This document shows positions 17,630 through 26,350 of a stretch of 64,000 bases of DNA, in pieces. Position numbers and translations under genes: made by a program. This stretch comes from Kalymmatonema hyalinum WJT4-NPBG1 (GTDB taxonomy: Bacteria; Cyanobacteriota; Cyanobacteriia; Cyanobacteriales; Nostocaceae). A model generated the notes under the pieces. It did no database searches. It worked only from the letters and a program-made list of their open reading frames with translations, and was not told the DNA's origin. The stretch lies in the NCBI GenBank assembly GCA_019359075.1, contig JAHHIB010000001.1, positions 62,001-126,000 of the forward strand. Reading direction: 5' to 3'. Within the stretch, counting starts at the first letter, position 1. Every line of letters starts with the position of its first letter.

Positions 17630-18337
17630 CTATTCGTTAGTCGTTGGCGGAGTTACTGCGGTACTCGATTGCTGAGTACGTTGTTCCCGTCTTTTTCGCT
17701 CTGCTAAAAGCATATCTGACATAACTATCAAGGCTTGTGACATTTTATCTATGTTAGAGCGGTATATCTCTAAATCTTTATTGAGTTTGTCGTCAGATAT
17801 ATGCAAGCCATTACCAATTGTTTTCAGTGCCTCAGTGCGTTTCTTTTCGTCTTTAACGAGTTCTGGATCTGACTGTTCTAGTAAAGTGAACAAACCAATC
17901 GCAAACAAGCGATTGTATTTAAATTTAGGATTGTTTGCTATTGCTTGCAGTGAACTTTGAAAGTCAGCATCTCGAGATGAGGGAGTTTCCTGGCTTAACC
18001 ACGCAATGAGTTCTGAAGCGTTTAAGCTTGTTGCTAATGCTTGCAAACGTTGAGCATCCTGTTTGTATAGCTCTTCGTCTTGTTGTACAGCCTGAAGCAG
18101 GGCATGAAAAATGGACTCTTTATCCCGTTCTGGCAGGTAGCCTTCCATAAAGCGGTCAAAGGTCGTGACGACGCCCAAGGCATAAATAGGATCGTAGCTA
18201 AAATCAACATTCACTGACAGCAGGTGCATTTCCACCATTAGCTCTTCCACCACCCGACGATAAATGGTGTTTATCGGACGGGTGTGAAGGTTGTAGAAAG
18301 TTCGCTTAGTATCAGATACGGTACGGACGTTATTCAC
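17630..18337 (-). CDS. thf1: Thylakoid formation protein Thf1/Psb29
   Basis: A 235-residue member of the Psb29/Thf1 family, needed for photosystem II repair and thylakoid formation and, in cyanobacteria, linked with FtsH protease complexes. Recognised from NNVRTVSDTKRTFYNLHTRP, INTIYRRVVEELMVEMHLLS and YDPIYALGVVTTFDRFMEGY. The C-terminus is a long helix (about 180-215) ending in a Ser/Thr-rich tail. Length matches the family. It starts at ATG 18337 and is a single minus-strand gene. Confidence 0.93.
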   Translation of the reverse strand: MNNVRTVSDTKRTFYNLHTRPINTIYRRVVEELMVEMHLLSVNVDFSYDPIYALGVVTTFDRFMEGYLPERDKESIFHALLQAVQQDEELYKQDAQRLQALATSLNASELIAWLSQETPSSRDADFQSSLQAIANNPKFKYNRLFAIGLFTLLEQSDPELVKDEKKRTEALKTIGNGLHISDDKLNKDLEIYRSNIDKMSQALIVMSDMLLAERKRREQRTQQSSTAVTPPTTNE

Positions 18338-18364
18338 AAAGCAATTTTCAAGGGCGACGTATTA

Positions 18365-18478
18365 TTATTCTCTCGCTTTAATGCCACTTTGCCAAGTTTT
18401 GTTTTCTACTTGAGTCCAGCTCATTCCAAATTGGGGATCATAAATGTTTTCCCCCCATAATAAGCTATTATTGGCGGT
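18365..18478 (-). pseudogene. Possible C-terminal remnant of an unknown gene
   Basis: An open stretch of 37 codons with no start codon, bounded upstream by a stop (18479-18481) and ending at 18365. It reads LLWGENIYDPQFGMSWTQVE and then NKTWQSGIKARE, which looks like real protein but is not a family I know. It lies directly upstream of thf1 on the same strand. It may be the tail of a decayed or displaced gene. Confidence 0.25.
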
Positions 18479-18615
18479 TTATTCTGACAAGTTGCTCTTC
18501 TATGCAGTCATTCTAGAAGACAGAGTGCAGGGTGCAGGTTGTAGCAACAATTTACAACGCTCGATAACTCATCTCAAAACAAATCTGTTTGAATGGAATC
18601 TTGGACATCCCACCT

Positions 18616-19218
18616 ATGACTTTTTCACCGCAACTACTCGCCCTAGCTCATTCTCTTGCTGGTGAATTTGATAATCGAGAACAAGCTATTGCACAGCCTG
18701 CTTGGTATGTTCACCTGCGTTTGTGGCAAAGACCAGTTCCTCTATTTCAAGAAGACAGCCTGACACTATTTGCCGAACAAGCCAATATTGTCAATTTAGA
18801 TCGACCTTACCGTCAGCGCATTATGCGGCTTCTACAAGGAAATGATCCTGATGCACCCCTAAAAGTGCAGTACTATATGCCCAAAAATCCAAGTACCCTT
18901 GTCGGTGCTGGTCGCAACACAGCTTTACTCAACACGCTGACACCCGACAACTTAGAATTACTACCAGGCTGTGTGCTCAACGTTACCCAGCAATTATTAG
19001 CCGTCAATCACTATAAGTTCGAGGCTACCCCACCTCCAGACACTCGTTGCTGCTTTAGTGTTGATGGCAACATCGTACAAGTTTGCTTGGGCTTTGAGGT
19101 GACTCAAGATAAATTTTTCAGCTACGACAAAGGAATTGACTCTACGACTGGAAAAGCCACTTGGGGAGCGGTTTTGGGACCTTACTGCTATACAAAGCGA
19201 GAACAGTACTCTCTTTAG
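18616..19218 (+). CDS. CpcT/CpeT-family phycobiliprotein bilin lyase
   Basis: A 200-residue chromophore lyase-type protein. CpcT proteins attach phycocyanobilin to Cys-153 of beta-phycocyanin or the equivalent site in related phycobiliproteins. The family start SPQLLALAHSLAGEFDNREQ and the blocks LRLWQRPVPLF, QANIVNLDRPYRQRIMRL and LPGCVLNVT are clear. ATG 18616 (MTFSPQLL) is the usual start; an in-frame ATG at 18589 adds nine residues without family support. The target phycobiliprotein cannot be told, since several CpcT paralogues exist per genome. Its stop overlaps the stop of the convergent STAS gene by four bases. Confidence 0.85.
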   Translation: MTFSPQLLALAHSLAGEFDNREQAIAQPAWYVHLRLWQRPVPLFQEDSLTLFAEQANIVNLDRPYRQRIMRLLQGNDPDAPLKVQYYMPKNPSTLVGAGRNTALLNTLTPDNLELLPGCVLNVTQQLLAVNHYKFEATPPPDTRCCFSVDGNIVQVCLGFEVTQDKFFSYDKGIDSTTGKATWGAVLGPYCYTKREQYSL

Positions 19219-19583
19219 CTGGCGATACTACGAGATCCACCTTCTAAAGCCTCCTTCTCGGTTTCAAAGATTTCAAAAACTGTATCCATCATCGTGATTT
19301 CAAACACCAGTTTGGCTTCTGGATGCAGATTACAAATCCGAAAACTGCCCTTAACTTTATCAGCATCGCGCATTCCAGCTACCAAAGAGGTCAGACCAGA
19401 ACTATCGATGAAATTCACCTGACCGAGATTCACTATCACATGACGACTGAGTTTGGAGATACTCTCCTGCAATTTCAAGCGAAATTGCCAAACAGTGCTA
19501 ATATCCAGGCGACCAGCTGGTGTTAAAACGATGACGCTATTGCCGTCTTGCGTTGTGTAAGTTTTTTGATCTATATATATCAC
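19215..19583 (-). CDS. STAS-domain anti-sigma factor antagonist
   Basis: A 122-residue single STAS domain of the SpoIIAA/RsbV type. The phosphorylation site is intact in VNFIDSSGLTSLVAGMRDAD (Ser 61 or 62). Such proteins are switched by a kinase and a PP2C phosphatase and release a partner from inhibition; in cyanobacteria they often act outside sigma-factor control. No kinase or phosphatase partner is adjacent. It starts at ATG 19583 and converges with the CpcT-family gene. Confidence 0.88.
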   Translation of the reverse strand: MIYIDQKTYTTQDGNSVIVLTPAGRLDISTVWQFRLKLQESISKLSRHVIVNLGQVNFIDSSGLTSLVAGMRDADKVKGSFRICNLHPEAKLVFEITMMDTVFEIFETEKEALEGGSRSIAS

Positions 19584-20013
19584 TGAACTCCCCCTAACAC
19601 TCCTTTAAAAAGAGACTGTGGCTTAATATTGCTTGAAGCTGGCAAAAGCTACAACCTCTGTTTTTCCATTCATCTCCACTTTTTTCTACTGGAATAGCGA
19701 CTAGACTTTGTGAGTGATCTGACCTGCTAGAACATTGTGTGATGCTGTAGCCTGAGATGAAAAAGCTACAGCACCGACTGTCATCTTTACTGCTAAGTGC
19801 TTCTATTTAGTAGTTTAGCTTACTAAAGAAGTGGTGGGTGCTGAATACTGAGTGCTAGTTTTTTGGTATTTAGCTTCTCATACCAATCTGGATTGTGAGA
19901 TGGTTTATACTCTAATGCGGTTCACTTAAGGCTAGATCTTCCCTAGCCCCTTTACAAATGGGGTTGGGGGGATCTTTAATGCTTAACATCACTCACTGAA
20001 AAGTACTGATTTA
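19584..20013. other. Intergenic region with two palindromes
   Basis: About 430 bases without a gene between the STAS and hemF genes. It contains a perfect hairpin TGCTGTAGC (19743-19751) / GCTACAGCA (19765-19773) and a longer imperfect palindrome around AGATCTTCCCTAGCCCC and GGGGTTGGGGGGATCT (19933-19976), the latter resembling the common cyanobacterial CCCTAGCCCC/GGGG repeats. Either could end the hemF transcript. Confidence 0.5.
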
Positions 20014-20043
20014 TACTCAATCATGAGTTTTCATGATTGAGTA
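20014..20043 (-). terminator. Hairpin over the hemF stop codon
   Basis: TACTCAATCATGA and TCATGATTGAGTA form a perfect 13-bp stem with a 4-base loop, covering the hemF stop codon (20031-20033). The stem is strong, but no U-run follows on the minus strand, so it may protect the mRNA end rather than terminate. Confidence 0.5.
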
Positions 20044-21080
20044 TTACTGAGTATCCAGTTTACCCAGTCTTGAGGCTTGAGGAAGGTTTCATACAACTGA
20101 GCCTCGGGGGAATTTGGTTCAGGCTGATAACCGTATTCCCAGCGTACTAAGGGTGGTAGGGACATGAGAATTGATTCGGTGCGTCCGTTGGTTTGCAGTC
20201 CAAAAATGGTGCCTCGGTCATACACTAAGTTGAATTCTACATACCTTCCCCGGCGATACAGTTGAAAATTCCGTTGGCGATCGCCATATTCCATTTTGTG
20301 CCGCCTTTCGACAATCGGGATGTAGCTTGGTAAAAAGGCATTGCCGCAGTCTTGTGAAAAAGCAAACAACTGTTCCCAAGTGCGTGGTTCTGGTGCCCCA
20401 ACTTGGTTGCTGTAAATAGCTGCCGCACCATCTTGATGAGGACCGCGATACAATCCACCCAGACCATCTTGGTAATCAAAAAACAGTCCGCCAACACCCC
20501 GCGTTTCTCCCCGATGCTTTAAGTAGAAATACTCATCACACCAACGTTTAAACACTGGGTAATACTCTGGGTTGTGAGCATCACACGCTTGCTTCAGTGT
20601 TTTATGGAAATGAACGGCATCTTCGGCAAAGGGGTAATAAGGGGTCAAATCCGCACCGCCACCGAACCACCACACGGGTCCTGCCTCAAAGTAGCGATAA
20701 TTAAGGTGAACGGTCGGCACATAAGGGCTGCGTGGATGCAACACCATTGAAGTGCCTGTGGCATAAAAATCGTGCCCTGCTGCCTCTGGGCGTTGCGCTA
20801 GTATCGAAGGCGGTAGATGGGAACCCCAAACTTCCGAAAAACCTACCCCAGCTTGCTCAAATATTGCACCCTCACGCAGAACGCGCGATCGCCCGCCACC
20901 TCCTTCTGGGCGTTCCCAGGCATCTTCTTGAAATTGCCCCACACCATCCAGTTCTGCCAAGGTTTGAGTGATTTGGTCTTGCAACTGTTTCATAAACTGA
21001 CTGACTCTAGCTTTCGCGTCAGCTGGCAGGGTTTGAGTAGATTCTGCTGGCAAAGTTGGGGTTTGGAAGTTGGTCACCAT
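20031..21080 (-). CDS. hemF: Oxygen-dependent coproporphyrinogen III oxidase
   Basis: A 349-residue HemF, which decarboxylates coproporphyrinogen III to protoporphyrinogen IX with O2 in haem and chlorophyll synthesis. Recognised from [60 protein letters not shown], and the C-terminal [20 protein letters not shown] and [11 protein letters not shown]. Length matches the family. It begins at ATG 21080. It is a monocistronic minus-strand gene with 430 bases of non-coding DNA downstream. Confidence 0.96.
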   Translation of the reverse strand: MVTNFQTPTLPAESTQTLPADAKARVSQFMKQLQDQITQTLAELDGVGQFQEDAWERPEGGGGRSRVLREGAIFEQAGVGFSEVWGSHLPPSILAQRPEAAGHDFYATGTSMVLHPRSPYVPTVHLNYRYFEAGPVWWFGGGADLTPYYPFAEDAVHFHKTLKQACDAHNPEYYPVFKRWCDEYFYLKHRGETRGVGGLFFDYQDGLGGLYRGPHQDGAAAIYSNQVGAPEPRTWEQLFAFSQDCGNAFLPSYIPIVERRHKMEYGDRQRNFQLYRRGRYVEFNLVYDRGTIFGLQTNGRTESILMSLPPLVRWEYGYQPEPNSPEAQLYETFLKPQDWVNWILSNTQS

Positions 21081-21706
21081 AGACTCAAGAACCTAAATTA
21101 CAATTTTTGGTGAAAGCCGCAAATTTTAAGTTGAAAATTCACGGGCAACAGACGCTATAAAGCAGGCTAAAATTGCCCAAAGAGCTCTTCTGTCTATAGT
21201 CAAGCATTTATATGACTGATGGGCTTGGCTACAGATAGTTATTTTCCCTCAAATGCGTGTATGCTTGTGTGTTTATTGTTTTTTTTCAAGTTGTTTATCT
21301 TTATGTAAAGTTCTAGGATTGATACTAAACTCCCAAAAGATCAGTCTACAAGCACTTTTACCTATACGAAATCTCAACTTTTGTCACTAGAAGAATCTAT
21401 TACCACATCCGCACTCAAAGGAGGCAAAGATACGGCGCTTACGGATATATATATGAAAGGGTTGTTCCTCTTGCAAGGTTTTCACTTACAGCATCAAAGG
21501 TCGAACCAACCTGTTCAACAAGATCCCTATATCAATTTTATCCGCCACGAATCGGGAGTTACACTGTAGCATTCAAGTTGGCGTATATGTCCAATGGCGA
21601 CTTGCTATGTTGAAGGCAATTTTGAGAAAGTTGAATGCAAGGGAAGATCGCAGATGCTGAGTATGGCAGAGTTACCAAAAAGCCTGTAGCGAGGAGGAAT
21701 AGGAAA
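21081..21706. other. Long intergenic region, no convincing gene
   Basis: About 620 bases between hemF and the SRPBCC gene. A 62-codon frame from a TTG at 21381 (or ATG 21453) ends at 21569, with no ribosome site and an unremarkable composition, so I do not call it. The region must hold the hemF promoter. No clear operator was seen. Confidence 0.4.
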
Positions 21707-22231
21707 ATGCAAGGTTGGTTATCCAAATTCATCCACCGCAAACGTCGGCGGTTTTGTGCTTCTTTGGTACGGACGTATCGAGAAATTAGTTCTGCTTCTG
21801 TGGATGAACTGTGGCAAAAAGTGGTTGACATAGCAGATGTTTCTTGGCATCCAATGCTAAAAAGCACCAATGTTCCCTATGGATTAGTACCTAAACCTGG
21901 GTTGATTTATCAAGCGGTCACACGCTTATCACCAATTCCCATCCGCATCTTTGTAGAACGCGTCAATCCTAGGGAGTTGTTGACTGTAAGAGTGCTGGCA
22001 ATTCCAGGCGTAGAGGAACGGATTACTTACAGAGTTGAGTCCACAGTTTGTGGGACTTGTGTGTCTTATTCCGTAACGCTGCGTGGTTGGTTATCACCGT
22101 TGATTTGGTCTTTTTCCCGTCCCTACGCGGATCGTGTAGCGCGATCTTTAGTTGAAGCAGTAGAGGGGGCGACATTGCAAGCAGTGTCAGGAAAGAGAAA
22201 ATCCCTCAAAGATGGTTGTTTGGATTTTTAG
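21707..22231 (+). CDS. SRPBCC-superfamily protein
   Basis: A 174-residue protein that looks like a START/Bet v1-type (SRPBCC) ligand-binding fold: an N-terminal basic stretch (KFIHRKRRRF), then VRTYREISSASVDELWQKVV, VSWHPMLKSTNVPYG, LTVRVLAIPGVEERITYRVE and a C-terminal helix SRPYADRVARSLVEAVEGAT. These proteins bind lipids or other hydrophobic compounds; no ligand can be inferred. ATG 21707 sits behind GAGGAGG and is preferred over an upstream in-frame start at 21635. The mrp gene follows 200 bases later on the same strand. Confidence 0.65.
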   Translation: MQGWLSKFIHRKRRRFCASLVRTYREISSASVDELWQKVVDIADVSWHPMLKSTNVPYGLVPKPGLIYQAVTRLSPIPIRIFVERVNPRELLTVRVLAIPGVEERITYRVESTVCGTCVSYSVTLRGWLSPLIWSFSRPYADRVARSLVEAVEGATLQAVSGKRKSLKDGCLDF

Positions 22232-22234
22232 TCA

Positions 22235-22258
22235 GTCATTAGTCATTAGTCATTAGTC
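22235..22258. repeat. Heptamer short tandem repeat (STRR type)
   Basis: Three full copies and part of a fourth of GTCATTA in tandem. Short tandemly repeated heptamers of this sort are typical of heterocystous cyanobacteria. Confidence 0.85.
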
Positions 22259-22430
22259 AAAGAACTACTAACTCTGGACTCACCAACTACGGACTATTGA
22301 CTATTGATTTGAGATTGCCAACGGTTGATACTGAATTAAAAACAATTAACGAGTCGCTGAAAGTTAAGATCCTAGTAGATAAGAATGACTTTTTGTTAAA
22401 AATTGTTGCGGCAGTAAGGCAAAAAACACT

Positions 22431-23501
22431 ATGTATGATGTTCTCGATTTCCCTTCAGTCCTAGAAGTGTTGCGACCAGTGCAAGATCCAGAATTGCGTA
22501 AAAGTCTGGTAGAACTCAACATGATTCGCAACATCAAAATTGATGGTGGGAAGGTTAGTTTTACCTTGGTGTTGACAACACCTGCTTGTCCTTTACGTGA
22601 ATTTATTGTAGAAGACTGTCAAAAAGCTGTGAAAAAGCTACCAGGAGTGACAGATGTATCTGTCGAGGTGACAGCGGAAACACCCAAGCAAAAAAGTCTA
22701 CCTGACCGCACTGGCGTACCTGGTGCTAAGAATATCATCGCGATTTCCAGTGGCAAAGGAGGCGTTGGGAAAAGTACGGTGGCTGTTAATGTAGCAGTTG
22801 CTTTGGCTCAAACCGGGGCGAAGGTTGGTTTGCTGGATGCTGACATCTACGGTCCTAATGACCCCACAATGCTAGGACTGGGTGATGCTCAGATGATAGT
22901 ACGCTCAACAGAGAAAGGCGAAATTCTCGAACCTGCTTTTAATCACGGTGTCAAATTAGTCTCAATGGGCTTTTTAATTGATCGAGATCAGCCGGTGATT
23001 TGGCGTGGACCAATGCTCAATGGAGTGATTCGCCAGTTTCTGTATCAAGTGCAATGGGGAGAACTAGACTATTTGATTGTGGATATGCCACCAGGAACAG
23101 GGGATGCTCAACTCACATTGGCACAAGCAGTACCAATGGCGGGAGCAGTCATTGTCACTACACCGCAAACTGTGGCGCTGTTGGATTCTCGAAAAGGCTT
23201 GCGGATGTTCCAGCAGATGGGTGTGCCGGTGTTGGGGATAGTAGAAAATATGAGCTATTTTATTCCACCAGATATGCCAGATAAGCAGTATGACATTTTT
23301 GGTTCTGGCGGTGGTTCCAAAACTGCGGCTGAGTTGGGAGTGCCGTTGTTAGGATGCGTACCATTGGAGATTTCCACTAGAGTTGGTGGTGACAGTGGTG
23401 TGCCTGTTGTTGTTGGCGAACCAGATTCAGCGAGTGCTAAAGCATTAAAGGCGATCGCCCTTACCATTGCTGGCAAAGTATCAGTTGCTGCCCTGACATA
23501 A
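22431..23501 (+). CDS. mrp: Mrp/NBP35-family iron-sulfur cluster carrier ATPase
   Basis: A 356-residue Mrp/ApbC-type P-loop ATPase. Residues 1-85 are a MIP18-like (DUF59) domain (LEVLRPVQDPELRKSLVELN, TTPACPLREFI). The deviant Walker A is GKGGVGKST (108-116), followed by LLDADIYGPNDPTMLG and VDMPPGTGDAQLTLAQ. Relatives carry and transfer [4Fe-4S] clusters. The CxxC pair that binds the cluster in many homologues after NMSYF is not present: the sequence reads NMSYFIPPDMPDKQYDIFG. It starts at ATG 22431. rodA follows about 100 bases later. Confidence 0.92.
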   Translation: MYDVLDFPSVLEVLRPVQDPELRKSLVELNMIRNIKIDGGKVSFTLVLTTPACPLREFIVEDCQKAVKKLPGVTDVSVEVTAETPKQKSLPDRTGVPGAKNIIAISSGKGGVGKSTVAVNVAVALAQTGAKVGLLDADIYGPNDPTMLGLGDAQMIVRSTEKGEILEPAFNHGVKLVSMGFLIDRDQPVIWRGPMLNGVIRQFLYQVQWGELDYLIVDMPPGTGDAQLTLAQAVPMAGAVIVTTPQTVALLDSRKGLRMFQQMGVPVLGIVENMSYFIPPDMPDKQYDIFGSGGGSKTAAELGVPLLGCVPLEISTRVGGDSGVPVVVGEPDSASAKALKAIALTIAGKVSVAALT

Positions 23502-23601
23502 AAATTACAATTTTCGCCTGGTTGTAGTGGGTAAGCCTGGAATACAGATTTTGAGTGGTTCCTAAATTTAAAATCTCATAGTTAAAGTTTAAAAGCATAC
23601 A

Positions 23602-24912
23602 ATGTTGTTAAAACGTTCGCTTCCCAGAATCCGTTGGAAGCATTGGTTTAAACCTTGGCAGCAAGTCGATTGGTTATTATTTTGTTTGCCAGTCGCTCTG
23701 ACTATATTTGGCGGTATCATGATCCGCAGTACAGAATTGAATCAGGGACTGGCTGATTGGTGGTGGCATTGGCTTGTGGGTGGCATTGGTCTGACCATAG
23801 CCCTGTTTATTGCCAGATGCCGTTACGAAATCCTGATTCAATGGCACTGGGTAACTTACACGATCACCAACATCAGCTTGATCGCAGTGATGATAGCCGG
23901 TCAGAGCGCTAAAGGCGCACAACGGTGGATTAACATCGCTGGCTTCAATGTGCAACCTTCAGAATTTGCCAAAATAGGGCTGATTATCACCCTCGGGGTA
24001 TTGTTACACAAGCGCACCGCTTCTAGTCTTGATAGCGTTTTCAGAGCTTTAGCAATCACTGCTGTACCTTGGGGTTTGGTCTTTTTACAGCCAGACTTAG
24101 CAACATCGCTGGTTTTTGGTGCGATCGTCTTAGGGATGTTGTATTGGGCAAATGCCAACCCTGGTTGGTTGATACTGCTGATTTCTCCGGTCGTTGCAGC
24201 AATTCTGTTCAGCATACCTTGGCCGTGGCAGTCCCCGATTGTTTTGTTCGACCAGATATCTCTGACACCGTTAGGGTTAGTGTGGTCAGGCGCTATGGGT
24301 TTGCTTGGCTTTTTAACTATTCCAGGAAGAGGATATGGCATTGGTGGGATAAGCGCAATAATTTTTAACCTTTTTGGTGGCGAATTAGGTGTATTCGCTT
24401 GGAACCATGTTTTGAAAGAGTATCAAAAAGACCGCCTCACTGTATTTGTTAATCCCGAACACGACCCTTTAGGCGCTGGATATCACCTCATCCAATCTCG
24501 TATTGCCATTGGTGCTGGTGAATGGTGGGGATGGGGTCTTTTCAGAGGTCCTATGACTCAATTAAATTTCGTCCCCGAACAGCATACAGACTTTATTTTC
24601 TCTGCGGTAGGGGAAGAATTCGGTTTTATTGGCTGTTTGGTAGTCCTGTTTGTCTTTTGCTTAATTTGTTACCGACTGTTACACGTTGCCCAAACTGCCA
24701 AAGATAACTTTGGCTCTTTGCTCGCTGTAGGCGTTTTGTCGATGATTGTGTTTCAAATGATTGTTAACATTGGCATGACGGTAGGTCTAGCACCGATAGC
24801 AGGTATTCCTCTGCCTTGGATGAGTTACGGTCGTTCTGCGATGCTCACTAACTTCATTGCCTTGGGATTGGTAGAATCAGTGGCAAACTTTCGACAACGG
24901 CAGAAGTATTAG
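23602..24912 (+). CDS. rodA: Rod shape-determining SEDS protein RodA
   Basis: A 436-residue SEDS-family glycan polymerase with about ten membrane helices, which makes peptidoglycan strands in the elongation machinery with a class B PBP. Recognised from AKGAQRWINIAGFNVQPSEF, LQPDLATSLVFGAIVLGM, FVPEQHTDFIFSAVGEEFGF, and PIAGIPLPWMSYGRSAMLTN. FtsW is the alternative, but the wording of these motifs (NIAGFNVQPSEF, GIPLPWMSYG) fits RodA. It starts at ATG 23602. Confidence 0.9.
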   Translation: MLLKRSLPRIRWKHWFKPWQQVDWLLFCLPVALTIFGGIMIRSTELNQGLADWWWHWLVGGIGLTIALFIARCRYEILIQWHWVTYTITNISLIAVMIAGQSAKGAQRWINIAGFNVQPSEFAKIGLIITLGVLLHKRTASSLDSVFRALAITAVPWGLVFLQPDLATSLVFGAIVLGMLYWANANPGWLILLISPVVAAILFSIPWPWQSPIVLFDQISLTPLGLVWSGAMGLLGFLTIPGRGYGIGGISAIIFNLFGGELGVFAWNHVLKEYQKDRLTVFVNPEHDPLGAGYHLIQSRIAIGAGEWWGWGLFRGPMTQLNFVPEQHTDFIFSAVGEEFGFIGCLVVLFVFCLICYRLLHVAQTAKDNFGSLLAVGVLSMIVFQMIVNIGMTVGLAPIAGIPLPWMSYGRSAMLTNFIALGLVESVANFRQRQKY

Positions 24913-25012
24913 ATGGTAATCATTAGTCTATGGGATTAGTAATTAGTACTAATACAAACGTAGGTTGAGAAAGATTAAGCTATTAACAGAGAAACAAGCA
25001 AGGGGAAAGACG

Positions 25013-25210
25013 ATGATTCTACCTGGAGCAACTGTTCGCGTCAAGAATCCAGCAGATACCTATTATCGTTCTGAAGGACTCGTGCAGCGGGTGAGCGATG
25101 GCAAAGTCGCTGTCCTGTTTGAAGGTGGTAACTGGGATAAACTAGTGACCTTTCGCCTGTCGGAATTGGAACTTGTAGAAACCACAGCAGGACGTAAGAA
25201 AGCTAAATAG
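25013..25210 (+). CDS. ndhS: NAD(P)H dehydrogenase subunit S
   Basis: A 65-residue NdhS, the SH3-like subunit at the ferredoxin-binding side of the photosynthetic NDH-1 complex. The whole sequence fits the family ([38 protein letters not shown]). ATG 25013 has AAGGGGAAAG upstream; a longer in-frame start at 24965 adds 16 basic residues without family support. It lies 100 bases after rodA on the same strand and is followed directly by GC-rich repeats. Confidence 0.92.
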   Translation: MILPGATVRVKNPADTYYRSEGLVQRVSDGKVAVLFEGGNWDKLVTFRLSELELVETTAGRKKAK

Positions 25211-25224
25211 TCATGAGTCATGAG

Positions 25225-25500
25225 TTTTTGACTTTTGACCCCTTCGGGGTATGCCTATGGCTAAACGCCACGGCTATCGCCGTTCACGTAGTGTGCGCTT
25301 GCGCTTACGGCACGTCTGAGTCCTATGCCTTCGGCACGGCTTCGCCGAACGGACACGCTGAGTCCCTGTCGGGACACGCTTCGCGAACGCGAACGACGAA
25401 CGCCAGTCGCTCATGGGGGAAACCCCCAAGACCGCGCTGGCTCAATGTATGACTGATGCATACAGTTAACAGGCAGGATGCTCGCTAGCGCACGCTCGTT
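25225..25500. repeat. Cluster of GC-rich palindromic repeats
   Basis: A mosaic of short inverted repeats between ndhS and the next gene: CCCCTTCGGGG (25240-25250), GCCTTCGGCACGGCTTCGCCG (from about 25328), GGACACGCTGAGTCC and GGGACACGCTTCGCG. It ends with a copy of the roughly 45-base element GCCAGTCGCT-GGGGGAAACCCCC-GCGCTGGC (25401-25442). Frames through it are chance products of the repeats. The same words occur in the broken holin-like gene and near 46400, 48300 and 63700. Confidence 0.8.
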
Positions 25501-25541
25501 GCTTCTTTTTGAATTTTGAATGAGTGAATTTTGAATTGGTT

Positions 25542-26198
25542 ATGCGCCTTCCCCTGCCACAGTTTAAAAGAAGCGATCGCCACCCAAATCATATTGCGGA
25601 GGTGATAGAAACTTCTAGTTGCGAATTTTTAGCTCAGTGTTTGGAACCAGAAGATTTGAGTTTTCCCTCAATGCCTCCGTTTGGGAGTTGGGTGCGCTCT
25701 GTTGATGAAGAATCGGGCAATCAAATTTATGCTGTGGTGTATTATGCAACCACTATGCCCATAGATTCTGTACACCGAGCAGTGGCTCTAGGGTTGTCTC
25801 TACAGGATTTGCGAGAGGAGCAACCCCAGATATTTGCTATGCTAAAAACAGAATTTCGTGCTGCAATTGTAGGATGGGTGCAACCCGCAGATACGAATTT
25901 TTCCAATGCTCGGGTGTACCAGTATCTGCCTCCTCGTCCCCCACAAGTTCATCAAGCAGTTTACCGATGTGAACACGAAGCGATCATTAAATTCACCGAA
26001 GATCTGGATTTTGTACGGACACTACTTTCTGTAAACAGTGCCCCTGTGGATGCCTTAACCGCAGCAGCTATTCGAGAGGTGTATCAGTTACGTAAAGCAG
26101 ATCGACAATGGCTGATCAAAGCTGGACGTAACCTAAGCGTGCTGCTGAAAGACGACTATGATCGCTTACGGTTCATTTTGAGCCAGATCCACCCATAG
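25542..26198 (+). CDS. Conserved cyanobacterial protein, possible HAS-barrel domain
   Basis: A 218-residue soluble protein with a conserved-looking N-terminus (MRLPLPQFKRSDRHPNHIAE) and the stretch ETSSCEFLAQCLEPEDLSF, then FGSWVRSVDEESGNQIYAVV. The N-terminal third could be a HAS-type beta barrel as found in HerA-related proteins; this comes from a remembered annotation and is uncertain. The C-terminal 60 residues are helical (LTAAAIREVYQLRKADRQWL). ATG 25542 is chosen since it begins the conserved part. Function unknown. Confidence 0.6.
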   Translation: MRLPLPQFKRSDRHPNHIAEVIETSSCEFLAQCLEPEDLSFPSMPPFGSWVRSVDEESGNQIYAVVYYATTMPIDSVHRAVALGLSLQDLREEQPQIFAMLKTEFRAAIVGWVQPADTNFSNARVYQYLPPRPPQVHQAVYRCEHEAIIKFTEDLDFVRTLLSVNSAPVDALTAAAIREVYQLRKADRQWLIKAGRNLSVLLKDDYDRLRFILSQIHP

Positions 26199-26350
26199 GT
26201 AGTTAACTTAGTTCTGAGATCATCATTTAGGTACTCTAGGTAAAATTTTTTGATTTTTTTCCATTAGGGTGACTTTTGCAATTCAATCTTATTCAGCAAT
26301 TACGCTTAAGGTAATCACAGCCTCACTATCCCAACTTCTGCGTCCTACCT

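Noticed and set aside
21381-21569. 62-codon frame between hemF and the SRPBCC gene
   Set aside because: TTG start, no ribosome site, no recognisable motif; more likely chance in a long promoter gap.
25213-25452. 79-codon frame after ndhS
   Set aside because: It consists entirely of GC-rich palindromic repeats.
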